Positions 8,132 to 16,148 of a DNA stretch of 49,251 nt are shown here, in pieces (within the stretch, counting starts at the first letter, position 1; each line of letters starts with the position of its first letter). Source of the DNA: an uncultured Clostridia bacterium (GTDB lineage Bacteria > Bacillota > Clostridia > Christensenellales > UBA1242). The position numbers were made by a program, and so were the translations under genes. Under the pieces are notes generated by a model, which was given only the letters and a program-made list of their open reading frames with translations, was not told the origin of the DNA and ran no database searches. Location: positions 1-49,251 of the forward strand of contig CALWDY010000025.1 of assembly GCA_944376825.1 (NCBI GenBank). The letters are read 5' to 3'.

Positions 8132-9058
8132 TTAAGCACAATACGCTGGTTTTTCAGGTGTAATCTCTTTGTCTACAATTGTTACAATCAGTTCTTGATA
8201 AGCATCTACATTTAATTTTACCCCAGCGTCAATTGTATATGTTTCGTTTCTTTCTATTTTTCTTAAATACAATGTTTCTTTTTCAATATAGTACGTCATT
8301 TTTAAAGAACTCACTGTCATGCTTTTTAAATTGCCTTCTCTTATTGCATTGTCAATATATTTTTGTGGAAGTTTGTTTACATCTAAAATAAAAGATATAA
8401 TATAATATTTTTCATTTGTTGTTCTGTCAAATTTTACCAAAGTTGCATTATCGCTTTGTGCTCTAACATTGAAAGCATCATATGCTAAATTATCATATTT
8501 AATTATTTCTTCTTTTGGCAAAACATCTTCTTCTAATAAATAATCCCAGTTTGGTATATTATCGTTGTAACTAGAAGTTTTTTTGTATTCAACATTTTGA
8601 CCACCATCATTTGAATAGAAATATCTATAATATGTTTTTCCTAAACTGCTTGTACATGAAGTATAAGTTTCTTTTAAATAATAATCACCAGAAAGTATAA
8701 TTGTTTCTGTTGCCGATTGAGTTGCTTTTCCCAAGCCAAAAATATCTGCTGTTGCCGATAAAGTAGATACTGTCTTGTACCCTTTACCATTATCCAAAAT
8801 TGCATAAGCATCTGCAACACATTTAAAGCCATTTGAATAAATAGGCACTTGTGGTTTTACTTCCTCTGGTGAGTCTGGTTGTTCATTCTCACCTTCTTCA
8901 TTATCTTCAAACATATCTTCCATATCATCCGTGCTTGTTGGATTGTCAATAATTATAGAATTATTATCTGTGTAAATTCTAAAACCTACACAACAAGACA
9001 TAATCAGTATAGAAACTATGATAATTGCAAATATTTTTCTAATTGTTTTATTTTCCAT
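8132..9058 (-). CDS. Membrane-anchored extracytoplasmic protein, unknown
   Basis: 308 residues from ATG 9058 behind AAAGGA. Residues about 9-28 (FAIIIVSILIMSCCVGF) form an N-terminal anchor; the SCC could be a weak lipobox but the fit is poor. A Glu/Asp-rich, proline-containing linker (residues about 44-72) leads to a domain of roughly 230 residues rich in Tyr, Thr and beta-like pattern, as in LolA-like or DUF-type clostridial lipoproteins that bind hydrophobic ligands. I cannot name the family. It is divergent from dnaA, separated by about 165 bases, and is the last minus-strand gene before the plus-strand core. Confidence 0.65.
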   Translation of the reverse strand: MENKTIRKIFAIIIVSILIMSCCVGFRIYTDNNSIIIDNPTSTDDMEDMFEDNEEGENEQPDSPEEVKPQVPIYSNGFKCVADAYAILDNGKGYKTVSTLSATADIFGLGKATQSATETIILSGDYYLKETYTSCTSSLGKTYYRYFYSNDGGQNVEYKKTSSYNDNIPNWDYLLEEDVLPKEEIIKYDNLAYDAFNVRAQSDNATLVKFDRTTNEKYYIISFILDVNKLPQKYIDNAIREGNLKSMTVSSLKMTYYIEKETLYLRKIERNETYTIDAGVKLNVDAYQELIVTIVDKEITPEKPAYCA

Positions 9059-9179
9059 AAAAATCCTTTCTTTTGTTTTTTACAGTAATCAACAATAAAG
9101 GTTACCATAATATTCTTTTTAAGTCAATACATCTAACCAATATTATGTAACTTATTATATAAATAAAGTTGTTTTAATG

Positions 9180-9208
9180 TTGACTTTTAGGATAACTTTT
9201 TTTATAAT
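9180..9208 (+). promoter_or_regulatory. dnaA promoter
   Basis: TTGACT (9180-9185), 17-bp spacer, TATAAT (9203-9208). The expected transcription start near 9215 falls at or after the GTG at 9214, which supports ATG 9226 as the true dnaA start. Confidence 0.8.
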
Positions 9209-9225
9209 TTATTGTGGAGAACAAT

Positions 9226-10593
9226 ATGCAAGAATTAAAACAATTGTGGGAAAAAGTTCTTTCAAAAATTGAGAGCATGGTAAGTATTGTCTCTTATGAA
9301 CTTTGGATAGAACCCATTGTTCCATTAGATTACAGAGAAAAACTTATTTTAGTGGCAAACTCGCAAACTGCAAAAAAACAACTTATTAAAAATCATTCAA
9401 AAGAACTAGCAGAATGTATTGAAAGTGTTTTTGGCAATGGAACAATGTATGAGATATTAGATCCCACAGAAAAAGAAGAATATTTGAAAAAAAACAAACC
9501 CAACGAAAACCAATCAATTGTTGAAGATGATTTGGGCGAAGAAAAATGCCTGTTTAATTCAAAGTATACATTTGATAATTTTATAGTTGGAAAGAGCAAT
9601 CAATTTTGTTACGCCGCTGCCAGAGCAGTTGCAGAAAATCCTGGTCAAAAATTAAATCCACTTTTTATTTATGGTGGAGTTGGACTTGGAAAAACTCACC
9701 TACTCCATGCAATTGGCAATTATTTAAAACAAAACAATCCAAAACTTAAAATTCAATATGTTACTTGTGAAAAATTTACAAATGACTATATAGAATCTCT
9801 TGGAACAAACAAAGAAAAAGGAACTGTAAAAGGTACTGCAGAATTTAGAGAAAAGTATAGAAATTTAGATGTGTTAATGGTTGATGATATTCAATTTATT
9901 TCAAAAAGAACAAGCACACAAGAAGAATTTTTCCATACTTTCAATGATTTGTACCAACAAAACAAGCAAATAATTATTTCATCGGATAGGCCTCCAAAGG
10001 AAATTGAAACACTTGAAGATAGACTCCGTTCTAGATTTGCAAGTGGACTTATTCAAGACATTCAAATTCCAGATTACGAAACGAGAGTTGCCATACTTAG
10101 AAAAAAAGCACAACTTGAAAGATATTTTATTGATGATGATGTAATTGAATTTATTGCTGAAAAAGTTGACACAAACATAAGAGAAATGGAAGGTCTTTTA
10201 AGTAAAGTTTACTTTTTTGCAACACTTCTTGGCAAAAAATCTGCAAGTATTGAAGAAGCAAGAGAAGCATTTAAAGAACAACTTGATGTTCAAAAAGAAA
10301 GGCTTACTCCCGAAACAATTATTCAATCTGTTTGTGATTATTATGGAATTGAATATAGTGAAATAACGGGCAAGAAAAAAACAAAAGAAATTGTAGAACC
10401 TAGAATGATTGCCATATATCTTATAAGCGACATGATGGATATTCCACTTATATCAATTGGAAGATTGTTTGGAGGAAGAGATCACACAACAATTATACAC
10501 TCCCGAGATAAGATAAATGAACTTTTAAAAAGGGACCACAAAACAAAAATGATTATCAACGATTTAAAGAAGCAAATTGGCGAAAAATGTTAA
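9226..10593 (+). CDS. dnaA: Chromosomal replication initiator DnaA
   Basis: 455 residues from ATG 9226, which has GGAG six bases upstream; a GTG 12 bases earlier gives four extra residues but has no ribosome site and lies at the predicted transcription start. DnaA binds DnaA boxes and opens the origin. Visible parts: domain I (LWEKVLSKIE), a short linker, the AAA+ domain with Walker A GGVGLGKTH and Walker B VLMVDDIQF, and the C-terminal helix-turn-helix signature GGRDHTTIIHS. Length is normal. The dnaN gene follows after 193 bases, so the usual dnaA-dnaN pair is kept. Confidence 0.98.
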   Translation: MQELKQLWEKVLSKIESMVSIVSYELWIEPIVPLDYREKLILVANSQTAKKQLIKNHSKELAECIESVFGNGTMYEILDPTEKEEYLKKNKPNENQSIVEDDLGEEKCLFNSKYTFDNFIVGKSNQFCYAAARAVAENPGQKLNPLFIYGGVGLGKTHLLHAIGNYLKQNNPKLKIQYVTCEKFTNDYIESLGTNKEKGTVKGTAEFREKYRNLDVLMVDDIQFISKRTSTQEEFFHTFNDLYQQNKQIIISSDRPPKEIETLEDRLRSRFASGLIQDIQIPDYETRVAILRKKAQLERYFIDDDVIEFIAEKVDTNIREMEGLLSKVYFFATLLGKKSASIEEAREAFKEQLDVQKERLTPETIIQSVCDYYGIEYSEITGKKKTKEIVEPRMIAIYLISDMMDIPLISIGRLFGGRDHTTIIHSRDKINELLKRDHKTKMIINDLKKQIGEKC

Positions 10594-10786
10594 AATGTTG
10601 ATAATTTAAAAAATTTATTAACAAGTTGTCCACATTCCAAAACCACAACATGGTTTAAAAATTAAATGTTTTATTGAAAATTTATACTATATATTGTATA
10701 AATTTTAAATAATAAACATTTCCACACAACCTATTAATAATACTACTATTTAAAAAATATAAAAAAAATTAAAAGGAAGCAAAAAA
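10594..10786. other. dnaA-dnaN intergenic region, possible part of oriC
   Basis: It holds one near-consensus DnaA box (TTGTCCACA, 10626-10634), a perfect palindrome with 11-bp arms (AAAATTTATAC/GTATAAATTTT, 10677-10706) and an almost pure AT stretch up to dnaN. The AT stretch could be an unwinding element and the palindrome a terminator or protein site. A full cluster of DnaA boxes is not seen here, so calling it oriC is tentative. Confidence 0.45.
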
Positions 10787-11899
10787 ATGCAAATTATTTG
10801 TGATGGATTAGATTTATCAGATGCAGTGCTTAAAGTAAGCAAAGCAATTGCAGTAAAAACAACAAATCCCATTTTAGAAGGGATAAAACTAACAGCAGAA
10901 GAAAATGAACTTACACTTTCTGCAACAGATTTAGAACTGTCAATAGAAAAGAAAATTAGAGCACAAGTAAAAGAAGAAGGTTCATGTGTTGTTCCAGGTA
11001 AGTTTTTTAGTGAATATGTTAAAAAACTTACAAATGATAAAATAGAACTTACACTAAATGACAAAAATGGATTAAATGTTAAATATTTAGACAGTGAAGG
11101 TTTTATTCAATGTTTTGCAAATGATGAATATCCTAGTTTTAACACTTTAAACAGTAATGACTATTTTGGAATAAAGAAAGTAGATTTTAAAAGTCTTATA
11201 AACAAAGCAATATTCTCTGTTGCAATTGATGATTCTAGACCAATTCTTAAAGGATGTCTTTTGGAAATTGGTAAAGATATTATTAAAGCAGTTACAAGTG
11301 ATGGATACAGATTAAGTTTAACAAGACAAGTTTTGGCTTTTTCAAATGTAGAAACAAATTGTATTGTACCAGATAAAAGTTTAAGAGAAATTGCAAAACT
11401 TTTGGATGACAGTGATGATATAATAAACATATATGTCCAAAAAAACTTTTTAATGGTAGACTTAGGAGATACTAAAATTATTACAAGACTGCTAGAAGGA
11501 GATTTTTTAAACTATAAACAAATAATATCATCTTCTTCACAAGAAACAGTTGTTACTGTTAATAAAAGCCAATTACAAGATTCTTTGGAGAGGGCTTCTC
11601 TTCTTTCAAAAATAGGACAAAACAATCTTGTAAAATTTGACATAAAAGAGGATACATTATATTTAACTTCTAATAGCGAAATAGGAAATATAAAAGAAAA
11701 AATCAATATTGTTTTAAATGGAAAAGATTTGGTTATTGCATTTAATGCTAGATATTTTTTAGAAGCATTTAGAGTAATTGATAATGAATTTGTTAAAATA
11801 AGTTTTTCATCTCCAACAAATCCATGTATAATAACTCCAATAGATGGAGAAAAAGAAGAGTTTTTATATTTAATACTTCCAGTAAGAATGATAAATTAA
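10787..11899 (+). CDS. dnaN: DNA polymerase III beta subunit (sliding clamp)
   Basis: 370 residues, normal for the clamp. It is loaded as a ring on DNA and tethers the polymerase. It has the three-domain clamp pattern, beginning MQIICDGLDLSDAVLKVSKA, with the hydrophobic-pocket region near RPILKGCLLE and the conserved C-terminal LPVRM. A ribosome site AAAAGGAA precedes ATG 10787. Instead of the usual yaaA-recF-gyrB, a terminator and then rpmH follow; recF and gyrase genes are not in the window. Confidence 0.98.
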   Translation: MQIICDGLDLSDAVLKVSKAIAVKTTNPILEGIKLTAEENELTLSATDLELSIEKKIRAQVKEEGSCVVPGKFFSEYVKKLTNDKIELTLNDKNGLNVKYLDSEGFIQCFANDEYPSFNTLNSNDYFGIKKVDFKSLINKAIFSVAIDDSRPILKGCLLEIGKDIIKAVTSDGYRLSLTRQVLAFSNVETNCIVPDKSLREIAKLLDDSDDIINIYVQKNFLMVDLGDTKIITRLLEGDFLNYKQIISSSSQETVVTVNKSQLQDSLERASLLSKIGQNNLVKFDIKEDTLYLTSNSEIGNIKEKINIVLNGKDLVIAFNARYFLEAFRVIDNEFVKISFSSPTNPCIITPIDGEKEEFLYLILPVRMIN

Positions 11900-11907
11900 A
11901 AACAAAG

Positions 11908-11938
11908 AAAACATCTCGTTTAAAGATGTTTTTTTTGT
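11908..11938 (+). terminator. Terminator after dnaN
   Basis: AACATCT and AGATGTT pair around CGTTTAA and are followed by a T run. It separates dnaA-dnaN from the rpmH operon. Confidence 0.85.
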
Positions 11939-11971
11939 TATGTAAATATAAATATAGATAAATATAATTTC

Positions 11972-12000
11972 TTGACAAAGTTTAATAACTTATATATACT
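11972..12000 (+). promoter_or_regulatory. rpmH promoter
   Basis: A consensus TTGACA (11972-11977), exactly 17 bp, then TATACT (11995-12000). The leader of about 75 bases before rpmH ends in AGGAGG. Strong promoters are expected for this operon. Confidence 0.88.
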
Positions 12001-12083
12001 AAAAACAGTTTAGTTGCAAGACTATTCTGTTTTTGTCGTGCTGTCTGCAATAAAACTACTAATAGAATAGGAGGAAAATAAAA

Positions 12084-12224
12084 ATGGCTATGAAAAGAAC
12101 TTATCAACCAAAAAAAAGAAGAAGACAAAAAGTTCACGGATTTAGAGAAAGAATGAGAACAAAATCTGGAAGAAATGTTTTAAAACGCCGTAGAAATAGA
12201 GGCCGTAAAGTTTTGTCAGCGTAA
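12084..12224 (+). CDS. rpmH: Ribosomal protein L34
   Basis: 46 residues: an extremely basic small protein of the large ribosomal subunit. The sequence [20 protein letters not shown] is diagnostic, ending in [12 protein letters not shown] 12084 is preceded by AGGAGG at nine bases; a second ATG two codons later would give the commoner MKRTYQP start. It heads the rpmH-rnpA-yidD-yidC-jag operon, driven by the promoter at 11972. Confidence 0.97.
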   Translation: MAMKRTYQPKKRRRQKVHGFRERMRTKSGRNVLKRRRNRGRKVLSA

Positions 12225-12240
12225 TATTTAAGAGGAAAAA

Positions 12241-12588
12241 ATGCTAAAAAAAGAAAATCGTCTAAAAAAAAATAGGCATTTTAAGTACATTTACAAGCAT
12301 GGCGAAACAAAAGTTTTAAACAAATTGAGTTTGGTATATATAAAAACAAAATTTAAAACTTATAAAGTGGGTTTTTCTGTATCAAAAAAAGTGGGCAAAA
12401 GTGTTGTGAGAAACAAAATTAAAAGGCGTCTTAGAGAGTGCTTTTTAAGTTTAAGTAATGTAATTAATAAAAAATACAATTATATATTTATTGCAAGAGA
12501 AGGCATAGATAATATGTCTTTTTTAGAAATAAAACAAAACATGATTGATATTTTAAAAAAATGTGGGTTATACAATGATAATATTTAA
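12241..12588 (+). CDS. rnpA: Ribonuclease P protein component
   Basis: 115 residues, normal length. It helps the RNA subunit of RNase P bind pre-tRNA and trim its 5' leader. The RNR-type signature is present as KSVVRNKIKRRLRE, with the N-terminal LKKNRHFKYIYKHG typical of the family. It starts 16 bases after rpmH with an AGAGG ribosome site, and its end overlaps yidD, so translation is probably coupled. Confidence 0.96.
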   Translation: MLKKENRLKKNRHFKYIYKHGETKVLNKLSLVYIKTKFKTYKVGFSVSKKVGKSVVRNKIKRRLRECFLSLSNVINKKYNYIFIAREGIDNMSFLEIKQNMIDILKKCGLYNDNI

Positions 12589-12847
12589 AATTGTGTTGTT
12601 CCCTATTTATTTAATTATGTTGTTTTGCATTTATTTATATAAATTGTTTATTTCACCCTTTTTAAAACACACATGCAGATTTTATCCTACTTGTTCAACA
12701 TATACAATTATGGCTTTGAAAGAATTTGGAGTTTTTAAAGGAACAATTTATGCTTGTAAAAGACTTATAAAATGTTCACCTTTATCAAAAGGTGGATTTG
12801 ACCCAATACCTCAAAACATAAAGGGAGACAGTAAATGGATTATTTAA
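12575..12847 (+). CDS. yidD: Membrane protein insertion efficiency factor YidD
   Basis: 90 residues. The family hallmark is present: a hydrophobic N-terminal helix, then KLFISPFLKHTCRFYPTCS and the Cys-containing segment RLIKCSPLSKGGFDPIP. YidD is a small membrane-associated protein that aids YidC insertion. I take ATG 12575 (protein start MIIFKIVLFP); a GTG at 12563 is the alternative. It overlaps rnpA by 14 bases and yidC by 13. Confidence 0.95.
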   Translation: MIIFKIVLFPIYLIMLFCIYLYKLFISPFLKHTCRFYPTCSTYTIMALKEFGVFKGTIYACKRLIKCSPLSKGGFDPIPQNIKGDSKWII

Positions 12848-13917
12848 TATCAAATTTATTAGTTCAAGTTCCAAAAGGAATGTGGGAAAGCATTATTATT
12901 GCTTTTGAAGGTCCTTTTGGTTCATTTGCACTTTCAATTATTTTACTTACAATTTGTATTAAATTTGTAATGTCGCCTATTGATTATTTTAATCGTAGGA
13001 CAAATAAAAAAATGGCTGATATGCAAAAGCGTATCCAACCTCAAATGGAAGCAATAAATAAAAAATACGCAAACGATGCAAAAATGCGAAATCAAAAACT
13101 TGGGGAACTATACCAAAAAGAAAAAATTAATCCAATTGGTTCTTGTTCAATTATGTTAATAAGCATGGTTTTAACTCTTTTAATATTTATCACATTGTTT
13201 AATGGAATGAATGCAATGGCTTCTTATAAAATTGCTGACCAATATGAAAAACTTCAAATTGCATATGTAACAGAATTTGCCGGAGATAGATTAGATTTAA
13301 ATCAAGAAGGTAAAACTGTTTATGAAATTTGTATTCCTTTCATTGAAGAAATGAATGCAATAGAAGATGAAACAACAAAAAACGAAGTTATTATAGCAGC
13401 AAATCAAAATGTTGTAGAAGTTTATAAACAAACCAAACAAGGATTTTTATGGATAGAAAACATTTGGCTTGCTGACAGTCCATTAAAAAATTCAATTCCT
13501 TCTTATGAGGAATATGCAACCGTTGCAAGACTTAGTGAAGAAGATAGAAAAAATGAAGAATATGCACAAGTTTACAATCAAATTATGGAACCTTTAAAAA
13601 CAACACAAGGAAGAGTAAATGGATACTTTATATTGGTTGTGTTATGTGCAGGTGTATCATTTTTAAATCAGTGGTTTATGATGAGAAAAATGAAAAAAGA
13701 AGGAACAAGACAATCTAGTGGGGTTGTTATGCTTATTGTAATGCCAATAATAATGCTTCTATTTGCTTTTATGTATACCACAATGTTTACACTTTATATG
13801 ATAACAGGACAAATTGTAAGTCTAATAACCATGCCACTAATAAACAAGATTGGCGATGCTGTTGATAAAAGAAAAGAAAACAAAAAAATACCTACCGATA
13901 GATTAAAAAGAATTTAA
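12835..13917 (+). CDS. yidC: Membrane protein insertase YidC/SpoIIIJ family
   Basis: 360 residues. YidC inserts membrane proteins with or without SecYEG. The first conserved membrane region is SFALSIILLTICIKFVMSPI, followed by the cytoplasmic hairpin (NRRTNKKMADMQKRIQPQME), then the second segment (IMLISMVLTLLIFITLFNG) and three C-terminal helices. Compared with Bacillus SpoIIIJ it carries a long loop of about 130 residues between helices (about residues 130-260) that seems to be an insertion. It has no lipoprotein signal. AAGGGAG precedes ATG 12835. The downstream partner is jag. Confidence 0.95.
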   Translation: MDYLISNLLVQVPKGMWESIIIAFEGPFGSFALSIILLTICIKFVMSPIDYFNRRTNKKMADMQKRIQPQMEAINKKYANDAKMRNQKLGELYQKEKINPIGSCSIMLISMVLTLLIFITLFNGMNAMASYKIADQYEKLQIAYVTEFAGDRLDLNQEGKTVYEICIPFIEEMNAIEDETTKNEVIIAANQNVVEVYKQTKQGFLWIENIWLADSPLKNSIPSYEEYATVARLSEEDRKNEEYAQVYNQIMEPLKTTQGRVNGYFILVVLCAGVSFLNQWFMMRKMKKEGTRQSSGVVMLIVMPIIMLLFAFMYTTMFTLYMITGQIVSLITMPLINKIGDAVDKRKENKKIPTDRLKRI

Positions 13918-13931
13918 ACAAGGAGGAATTT

Positions 13932-14693
13932 ATGTTAAGTGTAGAAGCAACGGGAAAAAATATAGAACAAGCAATTTCTAATGCACTTTTTGAATTAAAG
14001 GCAGTGAGAGAAGATGTTGATATAAAGATACTTGAAGAAGGCGGACTATTTAAAAAGGCAAAAGTTCTTGTGTCTATATCACCAGAAGAAGTTGAAAAAT
14101 ATGAAAAACGAGAACAATTAAAAAACAAAGAACAGGTTTCTTCAATTGTTCCATCAAAAGAAGATTTAGAGCAAGAAACAGTAAGTGCTATAGATGACAA
14201 AGATGAAGAAATAGAAGTAATTTCTTCAAACCAAAAAACAAACAAACAAGAAAAAGATATAACAAAAGCACAAAATTTCATTCAAGGTCTTTTAAATAAA
14301 ACAAGTTTAACAGGAAATGTTGAATTAACAGAGAAAGGAGATGAAATTTTTGCAAATATTGTTGGTTACAGCGATATTATAGGACATCGTGGCGAAGGTT
14401 TAAATGCACTCCAATATCTAACAAGTGTTATTGTAAGCAAAAACAATAGACATGCTAAAAAAATTAGAGTTGATTGTGATAATTATCGAGCAAGAAGAGA
14501 AAGTTCTCTAATTGCCCTTGCACAAAGAATGGCAAAAAAAGTTGAAAAAACGCATTCAAGCCTAAAATTAGAGCCAATGACTGCAAATGAAAGAAGAATT
14601 ATTCATACTGCACTTGCTGACAGTCAAACAGTTGAAACATTGTCAAAAGGCGAAGAACCTCATAGATTTTTAATCATAAAACCAAAGGATTAA
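13932..14693 (+). CDS. jag: Jag/KhpB RNA-binding protein
   Basis: 253 residues. Domain order: Jag-N (residues 1-55, ending in EEGGLFKKAKVLV), a Glu/Lys-rich linker, a KH domain with the IIGHRGEGLNALQYLT loop, and a C-terminal R3H domain with the ERRIIHTAL signature. In other Bacillota Jag (KhpB, EloR) binds RNA and affects cell elongation and sporulation. AGGAGG precedes ATG 13932. It ends the operon at a terminator. Confidence 0.96.
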   Translation: MLSVEATGKNIEQAISNALFELKAVREDVDIKILEEGGLFKKAKVLVSISPEEVEKYEKREQLKNKEQVSSIVPSKEDLEQETVSAIDDKDEEIEVISSNQKTNKQEKDITKAQNFIQGLLNKTSLTGNVELTEKGDEIFANIVGYSDIIGHRGEGLNALQYLTSVIVSKNNRHAKKIRVDCDNYRARRESSLIALAQRMAKKVEKTHSSLKLEPMTANERRIIHTALADSQTVETLSKGEEPHRFLIIKPKD

Positions 14694-14700
14694 ATAAAAA

Positions 14701-14728
14701 AATGCAAAAATAATTTTGCATTTTTTTA
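14701..14728 (+). terminator. Terminator after jag
   Basis: ATGCAAAA and TTTTGCAT pair tightly and are followed by a run of T. It closes the rpmH-jag operon. Confidence 0.85.
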
Positions 14729-14742
14729 TTGTAAAAAGATAA

Positions 14743-14771
14743 TTGTTATTTTGGAAACAAAATGATATAAT
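14743..14771 (+). promoter_or_regulatory. mnmE promoter
   Basis: TTGTTA (14743-14748), 17-bp spacer, TATAAT (14766-14771). The expected start of transcription lies at about 14778, directly at ATG 14779. Confidence 0.7.
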
Positions 14772-14778
14772 TATGTTT

Positions 14779-16110
14779 ATGAAAACAATAGCACAAATAT
14801 CAACACCACTTGGTAGTGGTGGAATTGCAATAATTAGAATTAGTGGCGACAAAGCAAAAGAAATTGCTTTTGGTGTTTTTTATGCAAAAAATTTAAATCA
14901 AGAAAATATAGAACCAAGAAAATTATATTTAGGCAATTTTAAATTAGATCAAGCAACAGAAAAATGCATGATGGTTTATTTTAAAGCCCCCTACTCTTTT
15001 ACTGGCGAAGATGTTGTTGAATTTCAAATACATGGTGGCGAGTTTTTGGCAACAAAAGTTTTACAAACTCTTTTAAATAATGGTTGCACTCTTGCAGAAA
15101 ATGGTGAGTTTTCTAAACGCGCATTTATAAACGGAAAAATGACATTAAATGATGCAGAAGCAATGATAGACATGATAAATGCAACAAGTGATGCGGAAAT
15201 AAAGGCTACAAGCCTTTTGCTGAGTGGAAAATATACAAATGAAATAAAACAAATTCAAGACCAACTTAAAGATTGTTTAGTAAATTTAGAAGTTTCAATT
15301 GATTATCCAGAACATGATGATGAATTTGAGTCTATTAGTAATGTAAAAGAAGTTTTGATGAATACAAAAAATAAAATTACAAAATTACTAAGCACTCATA
15401 AAGAGGGAGAAAAAATAAGATTTGGAATAAATGTTGCAATTATTGGAAAACCAAATGTTGGGAAAAGCAGTTTGCTTAATTGTTTAATTGGCGAAGATAG
15501 AGCAATTGTAACTGATGTTAAGGGTACCACAAGAGATGTATTAAAAGAAACAATAAATTATAAAGGAATAAAAATAAATTTTATAGATACAGCGGGCATA
15601 CGAGAAAGCCAAGATGTAGTAGAAAAAATAGGAATTGAACGAAGTAAAAAATGCATAGAACAAAGTGATATTGTTTTGTGTGTATTAGATGCTAGTGAAA
15701 ATTTAGATGAAGAAGATAAAAAACTTTTAAGTTTAACTAAAAATAAAAAAGTTGTTTATGTTTTAAATAAAACTGATAAAAGCATTGTTTTAAATATTGA
15801 AAATGCAATTTTAGTTAGTGCAAGTGAAAATAAAAATATTGATGAAATAAAAGAAAAAATAATTAATCTTGCAAAATTAAGCAAAATAGATTTTTCTCAG
15901 GTTTATATAACAAATCAAAGGCATATTGAAATTTTAAAACAAGCATTAATAGATATTGAAGACGCACTTAATTCAACTCAAACACAGTTGGCAGATATTG
16001 TTGACCAACAAACAAAAAAAGTTTGGTCAACACTTGGTAAAATTACAGGAGAAACTGAAACGGAAAGTATTATTGATGGAATATTTTCAAAATTCTGTTT
16101 AGGAAAATAA
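14779..16110 (+). CDS. mnmE: tRNA modification GTPase MnmE
   Basis: With MnmG it modifies U34 of several tRNAs (cmnm5U). 443 residues from ATG 14779 (protein start MKTIAQISTPLGSGGIAIIR, matching the family start); ATG 14773 is two codons earlier. No ribosome site is seen, and the promoter's -10 box ends eight bases before 14779, so the mRNA is probably leaderless. Motifs: G1 GKPNVGKSS, G3 DTAG, G4 NKTD, and the catalytic C-terminal FCLGK in which Cys is essential. mnmG follows at once. Confidence 0.95.
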   Translation: MKTIAQISTPLGSGGIAIIRISGDKAKEIAFGVFYAKNLNQENIEPRKLYLGNFKLDQATEKCMMVYFKAPYSFTGEDVVEFQIHGGEFLATKVLQTLLNNGCTLAENGEFSKRAFINGKMTLNDAEAMIDMINATSDAEIKATSLLLSGKYTNEIKQIQDQLKDCLVNLEVSIDYPEHDDEFESISNVKEVLMNTKNKITKLLSTHKEGEKIRFGINVAIIGKPNVGKSSLLNCLIGEDRAIVTDVKGTTRDVLKETINYKGIKINFIDTAGIRESQDVVEKIGIERSKKCIEQSDIVLCVLDASENLDEEDKKLLSLTKNKKVVYVLNKTDKSIVLNIENAILVSASENKNIDEIKEKIINLAKLSKIDFSQVYITNQRHIEILKQALIDIEDALNSTQTQLADIVDQQTKKVWSTLGKITGETETESIIDGIFSKFCLGK

Positions 16111-16115
16111 TATAA

Positions 16116-16148
16116 AGGAGAACTATCAAAAAAATAGTTAAACACATG
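16116..16148 (+). promoter_or_regulatory. mnmG ribosome site separated from the start by a small hairpin
   Basis: AGGAG (16116-16120) is 25 bases from ATG 16146, too far for normal use. Between them AACTAT (16121-16126) can pair with ATAGTT (16134-16139) over a 7-base loop, which would bring the site to a normal distance. Pairing is seen; the bridging role is inference. Confidence 0.5.
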
